The translations under genes were made by a program, and so were the position numbers. From assembly GCA_934654585.1 (NCBI GenBank), contig CAKUGF010000003.1, positions 80,418 to 144,417 of the forward strand: DNA of 64,000 nucleotides. Direction: 5' to 3'. The number at the start of each line of letters is the position of its first letter. The stretch's first letter is position 1. Shown here piece by piece: positions 23,969 to 31,583 of the stretch. This stretch comes from an uncultured Collinsella sp. Lineage in GTDB: Bacteria > Actinomycetota > Coriobacteriia > Coriobacteriales > Coriobacteriaceae. The notes under the pieces were generated by a model. That model ran no database searches. It was not told where the DNA came from and saw nothing but the letters and a program-made list of their open reading frames with translations.

Positions 23969-26270
23969 CCAGACCAGCTCCCTTCAGAGCATCGGTGAGT
24001 GCAGCGCGCGTGTCGTCGGCCATGGGGCACAGCGGCATGCGGTAGTTGGCTTCGATCATACCCATCTGCGCAAGTGCTTCCTTAACGGGAATGGGGTTGA
24101 CCTCGCTAAAGAGGGCGTTGATGAGCGGCTGGCCGGCAATTTGGATGTCGCGGGCACGTGCCACGTCGCCATCCAAATAAGCGCGGCACATATCGTGCAC
24201 GAGTTGCGGTTGCACGTCGGCCCACACGCTGATGGTGCCCGAGGCGCCCAGGCTCATGAGCGGCACGGTGAGCGCGTCCTCGCCCGAATACATGCGGAAG
24301 TCGTCGGACAGCAGATGTGCGATCTTGGCGGCAAAGGCGACGTTACCCGAGGCCTCTTTAATGCCCATGATGTTGGGGTGCGCGGCCAGGCGCTCCACAT
24401 TGCGCTCGCTGATGCCGCAACCGCAACGGCCGGGGATGTTGTATAGGATGCAGGGGATATCCACGGCGTCTGCAACGGTCTTAAAGTGCTGGTAGATGCC
24501 CTCTTCGTTGGACTTGTTGTAGTAGGGGGTAATGAGCAGCAAGCCGTCGGCTCCCAAGCCCTGGTAGGTGAGCGACTTGGTGAGCATCGTCTGTGTGGAG
24601 TTGGAGCCCGAGCCGGCGATGACGGGGATACGGCCTGCGACCTGCTTGACCACGGCGGCGACAACGGAGTTGTCCTCGTCATCGGTCATCGTGGCGCTCT
24701 CGCCGGTGGTGCCCAGGGCGAGAATAGCGTCGGTGCCGTTTTGCAGGTGGAAATCGACCAGGCGCTCGAGCGCGTCGAAGTCGACGCTACCGTCCTTTTT
24801 AAACGGCGTGACGAGGGCGACGATCGAGCCCTCGAGATTGCGGACATCCATATTCTTCTCCTTCGCTTCTGCGATCTGGATGCGTTTGTTCCATTGGGCA
24901 GCGACTGCCAGGCGCTCGTCCTGAGCACGACGGCGGGCGCTTTCGGCGCGCGATTTGGCCAGCAACTCGCGTCCGCACGGCAGCACGTCGAGCGTGGCGA
25001 AGTAGTCGCCCGGGCGCTCGGCACGACGGATAAGATCCGCCGAGCCGTCGGGACGCAGCAATACCTCGGCAGAGCGCAGGCGCCCGTTGTAGTTGTAGCC
25101 CATGGAGTAGCCATGTGCGCCCGTATCGTGAATCACGAGCAGGTCGCCCATATCGATCTGCGGCAGCTCGCGGTCGATGGCGAACTTGTCGTTGTTTTCG
25201 CACAGGTTGCCCGTGATGTCATACGCGTTCGTGACCGGTGCTGCAGTCTTGTCGGCGCCACCCGGCTGACCCATCACCGTAATGTGGTGGTAGGCACCAT
25301 ACATAGCTGGACGAATGAGGTCGACGGCGCTTGCGTCCACGCCGATATAGTCCTTGTAAATCTGCTTCTCGTGGATGGCCTTGGTGACCAGGCAGCCGTA
25401 GGGGCCCATCATAAAGCGGCCCATCTCGGTGCAGATCGCCACATTGCCCATGCCGGCGGGGACCAGAATCTCGTCGTAGGCCGCGTGTACGCCCTCGCCG
25501 ATGGCGTGGATGTCGTTAGCCTGCTGCTCGGGCAGGTAGGGGATACCCACACCGCCGGACAGATTGATAAAGGCGACATGTGCGCCGGTCTCATGCTCCA
25601 AGCGCACGGCAAGTTCAAAGAGGATGCGTGCGAGCTTGGGATAGTAGTCGTTAGTGACGGTGTTACTGGCAAGGAAGGCATGGATGCCAAAATTCTCGGC
25701 GCCCTTGGCCTTGAGCATGCGGAAAGCCTCAAAGAGCTGCTCGGTGGTCATGCCGTACTTGGAGTCACCGGGGTTGTCCATGATGCCGTTGGAGAGCTGG
25801 AACAGGCCGCCCGGATTAAAGCGGCAGCTGACTGTCTTGGGGATGGGGCCCGCGACGCGCTCAAAGAACTCGATGTGGCTGATGTCGTCAAAGTTGACGA
25901 TGGCGCCCAGTTTATCTGCAAGGGCAAAGTCCGCCGCCGGCGTGTCGTTGGACGAGAACATGATGTCGTGTCCCGTGATGCCCAGTGAACGGGCAATCAT
26001 GAGCTCGGTATAGCTCGAGCAATCGCAGCCGCAGCCGTATTCGTTGAGAATGGAGATGAGCGCCGGGTTGGGATTGGCCTTGACGGCAAAGTATTCCTTA
26101 AAGCCCGGGTTCCATGCGAAGGCGTCGCGCACTTCTTGCATGTTGCGGCGGATGCCCGCCTCGTCGTATAGGTGAAACGGCGTGGGGAACTGCTCGACGA
26201 TATGCTCGAGCGTCTCCTTGTCCACAAACGGCTGCTTGGCCGCATATGCCTCGTTGGGGGTCAATGCCAT
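23961..26270 (-). CDS. lysA-dapA: Fused diaminopimelate decarboxylase (LysA) and 4-hydroxy-tetrahydrodipicolinate synthase (DapA)
   Basis: One uninterrupted 769-codon frame. Residues 1-435 are a fold type III PLP decarboxylase: PTPFHLYDEAGI, the PLP Lys64 in YFAVKANPNP, SGGVGIPYLPEQQ and LLVIHDTGAHGYSMGYNYNGRLR. Residues about 436-473 are a charged helical linker (RAESARRRAQDERLAVAAQW). Residues 474-769 are a complete 296-residue DapA with GTTGESATM, YNIPGRCG (Tyr) and the Schiff-base lysine in GIKEASGN. An internal ATG at 24851 with a good AAGGAG 6 bases upstream could also give free DapA. LysA makes lysine and DapA starts the pathway, so the first and last steps share a polypeptide. A lysine riboswitch precedes the gene. 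Confidence 0.9.
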   Translation of the reverse strand: MALTPNEAYAAKQPFVDKETLEHIVEQFPTPFHLYDEAGIRRNMQEVRDAFAWNPGFKEYFAVKANPNPALISILNEYGCGCDCSSYTELMIARSLGITGHDIMFSSNDTPAADFALADKLGAIVNFDDISHIEFFERVAGPIPKTVSCRFNPGGLFQLSNGIMDNPGDSKYGMTTEQLFEAFRMLKAKGAENFGIHAFLASNTVTNDYYPKLARILFELAVRLEHETGAHVAFINLSGGVGIPYLPEQQANDIHAIGEGVHAAYDEILVPAGMGNVAICTEMGRFMMGPYGCLVTKAIHEKQIYKDYIGVDASAVDLIRPAMYGAYHHITVMGQPGGADKTAAPVTNAYDITGNLCENNDKFAIDRELPQIDMGDLLVIHDTGAHGYSMGYNYNGRLRSAEVLLRPDGSADLIRRAERPGDYFATLDVLPCGRELLAKSRAESARRRAQDERLAVAAQWNKRIQIAEAKEKNMDVRNLEGSIVALVTPFKKDGSVDFDALERLVDFHLQNGTDAILALGTTGESATMTDDEDNSVVAAVVKQVAGRIPVIAGSGSNSTQTMLTKSLTYQGLGADGLLLITPYYNKSNEEGIYQHFKTVADAVDIPCILYNIPGRCGCGISERNVERLAAHPNIMGIKEASGNVAFAAKIAHLLSDDFRMYSGEDALTVPLMSLGASGTISVWADVQPQLVHDMCRAYLDGDVARARDIQIAGQPLINALFSEVNPIPVKEALAQMGMIEANYRMPLCPMADDTRAALTDALKGAGLVD
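24858..24863 (-). promoter_or_regulatory. Internal ribosome-binding site for separate DapA
   Basis: AAGGAG inside the lysA-dapA frame lies 6 bases before the ATG at 24851 that begins MDVRNLEGSIVALVTPF, a natural DapA N terminus. It suggests that DapA can be made alone as well as fused. Confidence 0.65.
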
Positions 26271-26341
26271 GTCCCGTAAACCTCGCTATCCAGACGGCGC
26301 CATCGGCGCATCGAATCCGCATAGCGTGGACCCAATGTCCG

Positions 26342-26498
26342 GATAGCGCTCCCGCATTGCTGCAGACAGTCCTGCGGGTGTTTCCCGCAGGCCCACCAGG
26401 TCGTTCGTGCCCGAAAAACCCAGTTCGGCGGGTTTCGCCTCCCCGCGGGGTCAAAGTCTGCCGACTCGCCCGCGGCTCTTCGTGCCCGCGCCTCTATC
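26342..26498 (-). promoter_or_regulatory. Lysine riboswitch (L-box) upstream of lysA-dapA
   Basis: Read on the minus strand, the conserved L-box blocks occur in order: GATAGAGGCGC, CGAAGAG, GGGGAGGCGAAACCCGCCGA, TGGTGGGCCTGCGGGAA, GGACTGTC and GGGAGCGCTATC. The first and last pair as P1. Downstream there is no T-rich terminator. GCTATCCGGAC (26346-26336) can instead pair with GTCTGGATAGC next to the start codon, and a second CGCTAT copy (26328-26323) can pair with ATAGCGAGG including the GAGG ribosome-binding site. Translational control is therefore more likely than termination (inference). Confidence 0.92.
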
Positions 26499-26510
26499 AA
26501 GTGGTAAAGA

Positions 26511-26539
26511 CCCTACCACGTTGCACTTTACCAAACAAG
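26511..26539 (-). promoter_or_regulatory. Probable promoter of the lysA-dapA operon
   Basis: On the minus strand TTGTTT, 17 bases, then TAGGGT, placing transcription start just ahead of the lysine riboswitch. A small palindrome GTGGTAAAG/CTTTACCA overlaps. The rest of the gap to 26648 is AT-rich divergent promoter DNA for the M20 gene. Confidence 0.45.
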
Positions 26540-26648
26540 AGTATTCGTATATAACGTTTAAAAAATGCAGGGATATGCTGGAAATAAGGGCGCGGCAATC
26601 TTGCGGCACAATAGGTGACAACCGAATTGTCCCATGAAAGGAATTCCT

Positions 26649-27836
26649 ATGACCGAGCTCCAAGAACTCCGTCGTTATCGTCGCGACCTGCATCGCATTC
26701 CGGAGCTCGACTTCGATCTTCCGCAGACGATCGCCTATATCGAGGGTGTGCTCGCTCCGCTTGCCTGCGAGGTGACCCATCCGTGTCCGAGCTGCGTCTG
26801 CGCCTTCTTCGATGCCGGTGTGGGCGCTGCGCACGCCATGGCGATTCGTGCCGACATGGACGCCCTGCCTATCGCGGAGGCGACGGGTGTTGATTTCGCC
26901 TCGACGCATCTCGGCAAGATGCACGCTTGCGGCCACGATGGCCATATGGCCATGGCGCTCGCGGCAGCGACTTTTGTCGACCGTACGATCCGTGAGCAGC
27001 CAGGCGTCATCAAACGCAACGTGCTCTTTGTGTTTCAGCCGGCCGAGGAAACGACCGGTGGCGCCAAGACGGTATGCGAGAGTGGCGTGTTTGAGCGTTA
27101 CGGGGCCGATCGCATCTTCGGCTTCCACGTGTGGCCCGATCTGCCCGCCGGCACGTTGGCGAGCTGTTCCGGTCCACTGCTGGCGCGCTCGAGCGAGACA
27201 CACATTCATATCCATGGCGCGAGTATCCATATCGCCAAGACCTACGGCGTTCCGGTCGAGGAATCGCACGATGCGGCGCTGGCAGCAGCCAAGTTCTTGG
27301 TTGCCGAGCGCGAGCTGATGGACGAGTTGGGTGCCGACGAGCCCTGCATTGGTAAGTTCGGCCTGCTGCAGGCCGGCACCGTCTGCAATGCGGTGGCGGG
27401 GGAGGCCCATGTTGCGGGCAGCTTGCGCGTGTTTACGGACGATATGTTCGACCGCGCACGCGAAGGCGTACGCCGTGTGCTCGATGAAGCATGCGCTGCA
27501 ACGGGATGCACGTACGATCTCGATTTTGCCGAGGGCTATCCGCCGGTCGATAACGACCCCAAGCTGTTCGCCCACATTGCGCCTGCCTTGTCCGAGCTGC
27601 AACTTGTGGACGAGCCGCTGTTAATCGCTGAGGATTTCGCGTTCTATCAGCGCCATCTGCCGGGCGTGTTCTTCTTGCTGGGCACGGGTGTGCCGGAGGG
27701 TCAAGAAAACCCGAGCGATTCGGATGGCTGTCCCACCTATGCCATGAGCGCTCTGCATACCGATACCATGCTCTTTGACGAGGAAATCCTACTCAAAGGC
27801 TTCGATGTCTACAAACGATTGCTTTTGCTTGACTAA
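26649..27836 (+). CDS. M20 family amidohydrolase, probable N-acetyldiaminopimelate deacetylase
   Basis: A 395-residue metallohydrolase. YRRDLHRIPELDFDLPQT is the family opening, RADMDALPI and GKMHACGHDGHMAMAL carry metal ligands, PAEETTGGAK the Glu pair, and the insertion at about 180-290 forms the lid/dimerisation domain. M20D members include hippurate hydrolase, IAA-amino acid hydrolase and N-acetyl-LL-DAP deacetylase. Its divergent position beside the lysA-dapA-dapB-dapH operon, which makes acetylated intermediates, supports the deacetylase role. Start ATG 26649 follows AAAGGAAT; the ATG at 26634 sits just before that site. Confidence 0.82.
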   Translation: MTELQELRRYRRDLHRIPELDFDLPQTIAYIEGVLAPLACEVTHPCPSCVCAFFDAGVGAAHAMAIRADMDALPIAEATGVDFASTHLGKMHACGHDGHMAMALAAATFVDRTIREQPGVIKRNVLFVFQPAEETTGGAKTVCESGVFERYGADRIFGFHVWPDLPAGTLASCSGPLLARSSETHIHIHGASIHIAKTYGVPVEESHDAALAAAKFLVAERELMDELGADEPCIGKFGLLQAGTVCNAVAGEAHVAGSLRVFTDDMFDRAREGVRRVLDEACAATGCTYDLDFAEGYPPVDNDPKLFAHIAPALSELQLVDEPLLIAEDFAFYQRHLPGVFFLLGTGVPEGQENPSDSDGCPTYAMSALHTDTMLFDEEILLKGFDVYKRLLLLD

Positions 27837-27852
27837 GGCGTGAAGGATTATT

Positions 27853-27927
27853 TGTTCTAGAAAACACGAACAAACGTACGATATAATAGAGATGTAAGTC
27901 TATAGAAACGTTTGACGTTACTAACGT
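27853..27927 (+). promoter_or_regulatory. Promoter and palindromes upstream of higBA
   Basis: A TATAAT box lies at 27882-27887. TGTTC...GAACA (27853-27872) precedes it, and ACGTTA-C-TAACGT (27915-27927) follows it, likely binding sites for the antitoxin. Confidence 0.5.
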
Positions 27928-27938
27928 AAGGCGATACT

Positions 27939-28220
27939 ATGATAGCATCGTATAAAGATGAGGATACCGAACGCTTTGCCATGGGTGTGCGGGTCAGGAG
28001 GTTCGTGCCCTTTGAGCGTGTTGCGTTGAGGAAGATTCGCCAACTGCAGGTTTGTGCTTCGCTTGATGATCTTCGCGTTCCACCGGGCAACCGCCTTGAA
28101 GCGCTGAAGGGCGATCGTGTCGGTCAATACAGTATCCGTGTTAACGAGCGCTATCGGGTCTGTTTTGAGTGGAGACAGGAGATGGCTTGGAATGTCGAAA
28201 TCGTCGATTATCACAAGTGA
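27939..28220 (+). CDS. higB: HigB-like toxin (RelE superfamily)
   Basis: A 93-residue basic protein. LRKIRQLQVCASLDDLRVPPGNRLEALKGDRVGQYSIRVNERYRVCFEW is the standard HigB/plasmid killer core, including the RVNERYRVCF strand with ribonuclease residues. HigB toxins cut mRNA on ribosomes. The order toxin-before-antitoxin is typical of higBA. Its 3' end overlaps the antitoxin start by 29 bases. Start ATG 27939 has an AAGG 6-7 bases upstream. Confidence 0.87.
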   Translation: MIASYKDEDTERFAMGVRVRRFVPFERVALRKIRQLQVCASLDDLRVPPGNRLEALKGDRVGQYSIRVNERYRVCFEWRQEMAWNVEIVDYHK

Positions 28221-28533
28221 TGAGACTTCGGCCGATTTGTTGTCGCCGGTGACTCCTGGTGAGCTTCTCAAAGAGGAGTTTCTTGTTCCCATGGGCATTT
28301 CTCAATATCGCCTTGCGAAAGAGACCGGGATTCCGGCTCAACGCATTGGGCAGATTATCTTGGGAAGGCGTCGTGTGACGGCCGACACCGACCTCCGTCT
28401 TTGCCGTTATTTTGGCCTGACGGATGGTTATTGGCTGCGCGCTCAGGTGGCGTTTGACCTTGAGGCCGAGAAAAGGCGGGTCGAACCGGAACTCGATAAG
28501 ATCGTTCCTGTTCAGCAGGCCATCGCACTGTAG
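28192..28533 (+). CDS. higA: HigA-like antitoxin (XRE family)
   Basis: A 113-residue protein with a helix-turn-helix (MGISQYRLAKETGIPAQRIGQIILGRRRVTADTDLRLCRYFGL), the PGELLKEEFL motif that marks HigA antitoxins, and a C-terminal FDLEAEKRR helix. It would bind HigB and repress the operon through the upstream palindromes. Start ATG 28192, inside the higB 3' end, has GGAG 12-15 bases upstream. Confidence 0.87.
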   Translation: MSKSSIITSDETSADLLSPVTPGELLKEEFLVPMGISQYRLAKETGIPAQRIGQIILGRRRVTADTDLRLCRYFGLTDGYWLRAQVAFDLEAEKRRVEPELDKIVPVQQAIAL

Positions 28534-28558
28534 CGCTCAAAGATGATGGGGGGTGGCG

Positions 28559-28882
28559 ATGAGGCGACGCCGACAGTCTTCCGTATATAGTCCGGGTGGA
28601 TGCGGGTGTGGCTTGCTACTGCTTCCGGTTATTGCTGTGAGTATTGGCGTGATGTTTGCGCTTGCCGGGTTGGCCGCGGCGGCGCTCGTGCTGCTGATTG
28701 TGGCCATTGGCGTAACGGTCTGGCTGTGCCGTTCTCGCGAGCAACGTCGTGCCGATGGTAAGACCAATGTCGGCTGGGTCGTATTCCTGGTCATTGCGTA
28801 CCCGCTGAGTGTCAGCTACCTGGTGTTCTTTGTCCTGTTGATGATTAGTGCCTTTACCGGGGAATCCGTCACGGTGGGTTGA
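28559..28882 (+). CDS. Small membrane protein, function unknown
   Basis: A 107-residue protein: a basic N terminus (MRRRRQSS), two adjacent hydrophobic helices (about 15-60), a short polar charged loop (CRSREQRRADGKTN) and a third helix (about 72-98). No family recognised. The start ATG 28559 has a G-rich ATGGGGGG upstream. It could form a unit with the lipoprotein gene 160 bases farther, but there is no strong evidence. Confidence 0.65.
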   Translation: MRRRRQSSVYSPGGCGCGLLLLPVIAVSIGVMFALAGLAAAALVLLIVAIGVTVWLCRSREQRRADGKTNVGWVVFLVIAYPLSVSYLVFFVLLMISAFTGESVTVG

Positions 28883-29043
28883 TGCGCTGCCAGCAGACGG
28901 TCGTGCAAAGTGCGTTTGCTCGGCGTTTGGATAACCGCATCGGCCGTTTATCGCAACTTTAGCTCCCAGCTAATGAATTTGAGCTCGCTGCCTTCTACGA
29001 TGTGCTGTGTGCCGGCACGGTAGCCGGATCGTAGGAAGGATGC

Positions 29044-29589
29044 ATGATGAATAAGCTCGAAAACGAAGTGCTGCTGAGCCGTCGCGCTGCGCTTGGCGCA
29101 TTCGCCACTGTCACCTTGGGAACCGCCGGCCTTCTTGCCGGATGCGGTAGCGATAAAGCGACCGTCACCGAGGACGCCGGCGATGGCGACAAGAAGGAAG
29201 AGGCGAAGAAGGAAGAGCAGTCCACGACTGACCTCGCCGTCGGCACGGCGGTGACCACGGCTGCCGGCCTTTCCGTTGTCGTCGATTCCGTCCAGACCGG
29301 TCTCACTAATTATGACGGCTCGACCATGACGGGCATCCATGTCACGTACGTCAACAATGGCGACGAGGGTGCGGACTACAATGTCTACGATTGGAAGGGC
29401 GAGGACGCCAACGGCGCCCAGCAAAACCAGGGGTACTACAGCGAGGGCTCCGATGAGCTGCAATCCGGCACCCTTGCCGCCGCCGGCTCCGTGGCGGGCA
29501 ATATCTATTTTGATGGCGACATCAAGAAGGCGCTCTATTTTGCCAACATGTTTGATAAGTCCGCGACTGCAAGCTGGGTGCTCGCCTAG
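29044..29589 (+). CDS. Lipoprotein with DUF4352-like domain
   Basis: A 181-residue exported lipoprotein. The signal LLSRRAALGAFATVTLGTAG contains twin arginines and ends in a lipobox LLAGC with Cys34, so it may use the Tat route. A charged linker (DAGDGDKKEEAKKEE) leads to a domain at about 65-180 with alternating beta strands (TAAGLSVVVDSVQTGL, MTGIHVTYVNNGDEGADYNVYDW), like the immunoglobulin-type DUF4352/telokin folds of many Gram-positive lipoproteins. Function unknown. Start ATG 29044 follows GGAAGGA; ATG 29047 is equally possible. Confidence 0.75.
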   Translation: MMNKLENEVLLSRRAALGAFATVTLGTAGLLAGCGSDKATVTEDAGDGDKKEEAKKEEQSTTDLAVGTAVTTAAGLSVVVDSVQTGLTNYDGSTMTGIHVTYVNNGDEGADYNVYDWKGEDANGAQQNQGYYSEGSDELQSGTLAAAGSVAGNIYFDGDIKKALYFANMFDKSATASWVLA

Positions 29590-29628
29590 TATGTCGCTAC
29601 CGTTGCGCCGCATGGGAGGTGAGGCCGT

Positions 29629-30051
29629 ATGCCCGACAAAAAGCTGACTGACGAGTTGCTCAATGAGCTTCTCGACGCGCCAAACATCGATGGCTATATC
29701 AAGGAACACGACTTTGCCGCCCCGTCGCTTTCGAACTACCTTAAGCAGCTGTTGCAGGAAAAGGGTCTGGAGCGTTCGCGCGTGGTGCGTATGGCCGACC
29801 TCAATGAGACCTTTGGATATCAGATCTTTACCGGCGCGCGCCATCCAAGCCGCAATAAGGTGCTGCAAATTGCCTTTGCCATGGCGCTGACGCTCAAGGA
29901 GACCAATCGTGCGCTGACGGCAGCCGGGGTGAGCGTCCTCAACTGTAAGGACCGCCGCGATGCGATTATTATCTTTTGCATCGACCGCGGCTGCAGTCTG
30001 CAGAAGGTCAATGAGGAACTGTATCGCTTTGGCGAGGAAACGGTGAGCTAG
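29629..30051 (+). CDS. Helix-turn-helix protein paired with a Ser/Thr kinase
   Basis: A 140-residue soluble protein. SLSNYLKQLLQEKGLERSRVVRMADLNETFGYQIFTGARHPSRNKVLQIAFAMALTLKETNRAL reads as an XRE-type helix-turn-helix with an unusual FGYQIFxGxRxPSR recognition segment; the C-terminal third (RRDAIIIFCIDRGCSLQKVNEELYRF) is also conserved in relatives I recall from Firmicutes, where the gene stands next to a eukaryotic-type kinase, as here. It may be the kinase's substrate or partner. Start ATG 29629 follows GGGAGGTGAGG. Confidence 0.72.
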   Translation: MPDKKLTDELLNELLDAPNIDGYIKEHDFAAPSLSNYLKQLLQEKGLERSRVVRMADLNETFGYQIFTGARHPSRNKVLQIAFAMALTLKETNRALTAAGVSVLNCKDRRDAIIIFCIDRGCSLQKVNEELYRFGEETVS

Positions 30052-30099
30052 CGGCTGCCGATCGGGCTGACGGTAGTGCCGAAATGGTATGCAAGCGAA

Positions 30100-30133
30100 C
30101 AGGGCGCGGATGCCACGGGGTGTCCGCGCCCTG
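30100..30133 (+). promoter_or_regulatory. Hairpin immediately upstream of the kinase gene
   Basis: CAGGGCGCGGA and TCCGCGCCCTG form a perfect 11-bp stem that ends four bases before the first candidate ATG. There is no T-run. It could attenuate or shape translation of the kinase, which lacks an evident ribosome-binding site. Confidence 0.5.
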
Positions 30134-30137
30134 CGCT

Positions 30138-31541
30138 ATGATGGACGCTATGGATACTCAGAGCTCAACATATTCCGACGACGAGCTGGCGGCAGCGCTC
30201 GCCGAGCACTTGGCGTCGCTCGACCGCGATGACAGTTATCGCGTGGAGCGTGTTCTCAAGTGCTCGGATATCGAGACCACCGAGCTTGTCTACTTTGAGG
30301 GCTCTGGTGGTGGCTCGCTTGGCCCCTTCGTTCGCAAACGTATCGATGCTTCCGCCCAGATCGGTGGGGCCTATGAGCGCCTGTTTGCGGCCCAGCGCGC
30401 CGGTCGTCGTTTTGAGCATCTGCCTCGAATCGTCGATTGCCGCCGCGCGGGCGATGAGCTCGACGTGGTGATGGAATATGTCGAAGGCGAGACGCTCGAG
30501 GCATTGGTGGGCCGCCTGGGGGCGACGCCCGATTACGCCCGCGAGCTGTATCCCGTTCTGTGCGATGCAGTGGGCGAACTCCATGCCGGCTTTGCGGCGA
30601 TGGGGGAGGCGGTCTCGCCGGTAATCCATCGCGACCTTAAGCCTTCGAACATCATCGTGTCGGGCGTGAGCTATTCGGCCGATGGCGGCATGACCTTCTC
30701 GTCACTGGTGATTATCGATTTGGGCATCGCGCGCGTTTGGCGCGACGGTGCCGACGCCGATACCGTCAAGTTTGGCACGCGTTCCTACGCACCGCCCGAA
30801 CAGTACGGTTTTGGGCAGACGAGCGTGCGCAGCGATATTTACGCGCTGGGCGCGCTGCTGTTCTTTTGCCTGACGGGGACCGATCCCAAACCGGGGCGGG
30901 ACATGCGTGAGCAATGCAAAGCCCACGGTATTCCAATCCCGTTTGCCGATGTGGTATGCATGGCGATGGCGCTCGATCCGGCCAAGCGCTTTGCGAGCGC
31001 GAAGGCGTTGGGGCATGCTGCACACGCGGCGTACGAGCTGTGCCTGCCCGGGCCATCGCCCGCGATGCCGCCTGCCGCCAATGCGCCCCGTGTCGTGGTG
31101 CCCCGGGTGCCACAGCCTGTTGGCCCCGGACCTTCATCTCTCGCCGATCAGCTTCCGCCGGCTTTGCCCACTCCGTCCAGATGCGCACGTCTGCTCTCGC
31201 GTATCCCCGAACCGGTGGGGCGCATATGGAACGGATGCATCTATGCGGCAACGCTGTTGCTGTTGATGGGTAACCACCTTGCCGTGTTTTCGCCGACGGG
31301 TGAAAACCGCAACTATCCAACGTGGTTTTTGGCGCTTGAGTATTTCTTTATGGTCGACGGCCTGGTGTTGCTCATTGTGTTTGGCATCATCGATCGCCGT
31401 AGGCTCCGACGTCGCTTTCCCATACTCGATCGGTATCGGGGGAATGCCTTTGTCGAGCTATGGCTTAAGGCGCTGGCATTTATGGCCGCCGTCATGTGCG
31501 TTGTCATTGTTGTCGGCAACGCGACCGGCGTCGTCTCCTAG
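30138..31541 (+). CDS. Membrane-attached Ser/Thr protein kinase
   Basis: A 467-residue protein. The kinase domain covers about residues 25-300: VIHRDLKPSNIIV with catalytic Asp166, IDLGIAR with the metal Asp194, GTRSYAPPEQYG (activation segment and APE motif), and a SDIYALGALLFFCLTG F-helix. The glycine loop is degenerate (YFEGSGGGSLGPFVRKRI), but the following Lys in VRKRI is present. A Pro-rich linker leads to two C-terminal membrane helices (about 385-410 and 440-462), placing the kinase inside. No extracellular PASTA domain. ATGs at 30138, 30141 and 30150 are all possible starts. It is probably cotranscribed with the upstream helix-turn-helix gene. Confidence 0.83.
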   Translation: MMDAMDTQSSTYSDDELAAALAEHLASLDRDDSYRVERVLKCSDIETTELVYFEGSGGGSLGPFVRKRIDASAQIGGAYERLFAAQRAGRRFEHLPRIVDCRRAGDELDVVMEYVEGETLEALVGRLGATPDYARELYPVLCDAVGELHAGFAAMGEAVSPVIHRDLKPSNIIVSGVSYSADGGMTFSSLVIIDLGIARVWRDGADADTVKFGTRSYAPPEQYGFGQTSVRSDIYALGALLFFCLTGTDPKPGRDMREQCKAHGIPIPFADVVCMAMALDPAKRFASAKALGHAAHAAYELCLPGPSPAMPPAANAPRVVVPRVPQPVGPGPSSLADQLPPALPTPSRCARLLSRIPEPVGRIWNGCIYAATLLLLMGNHLAVFSPTGENRNYPTWFLALEYFFMVDGLVLLIVFGIIDRRRLRRRFPILDRYRGNAFVELWLKALAFMAAVMCVVIVVGNATGVVS

Positions 31542-31550
31542 ATAAACGAA

Positions 31551-31573
31551 AAAGGGCCCCGATGGGGCCCTTT
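31551..31573. terminator. Bidirectional terminator between kinase and secreted protein genes
   Basis: AAAGGGCCCC-GAT-GGGGCCCTTT, a 10-bp stem between convergent genes. Confidence 0.8.
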
Positions 31574-31583
31574 GCAATAGCGC

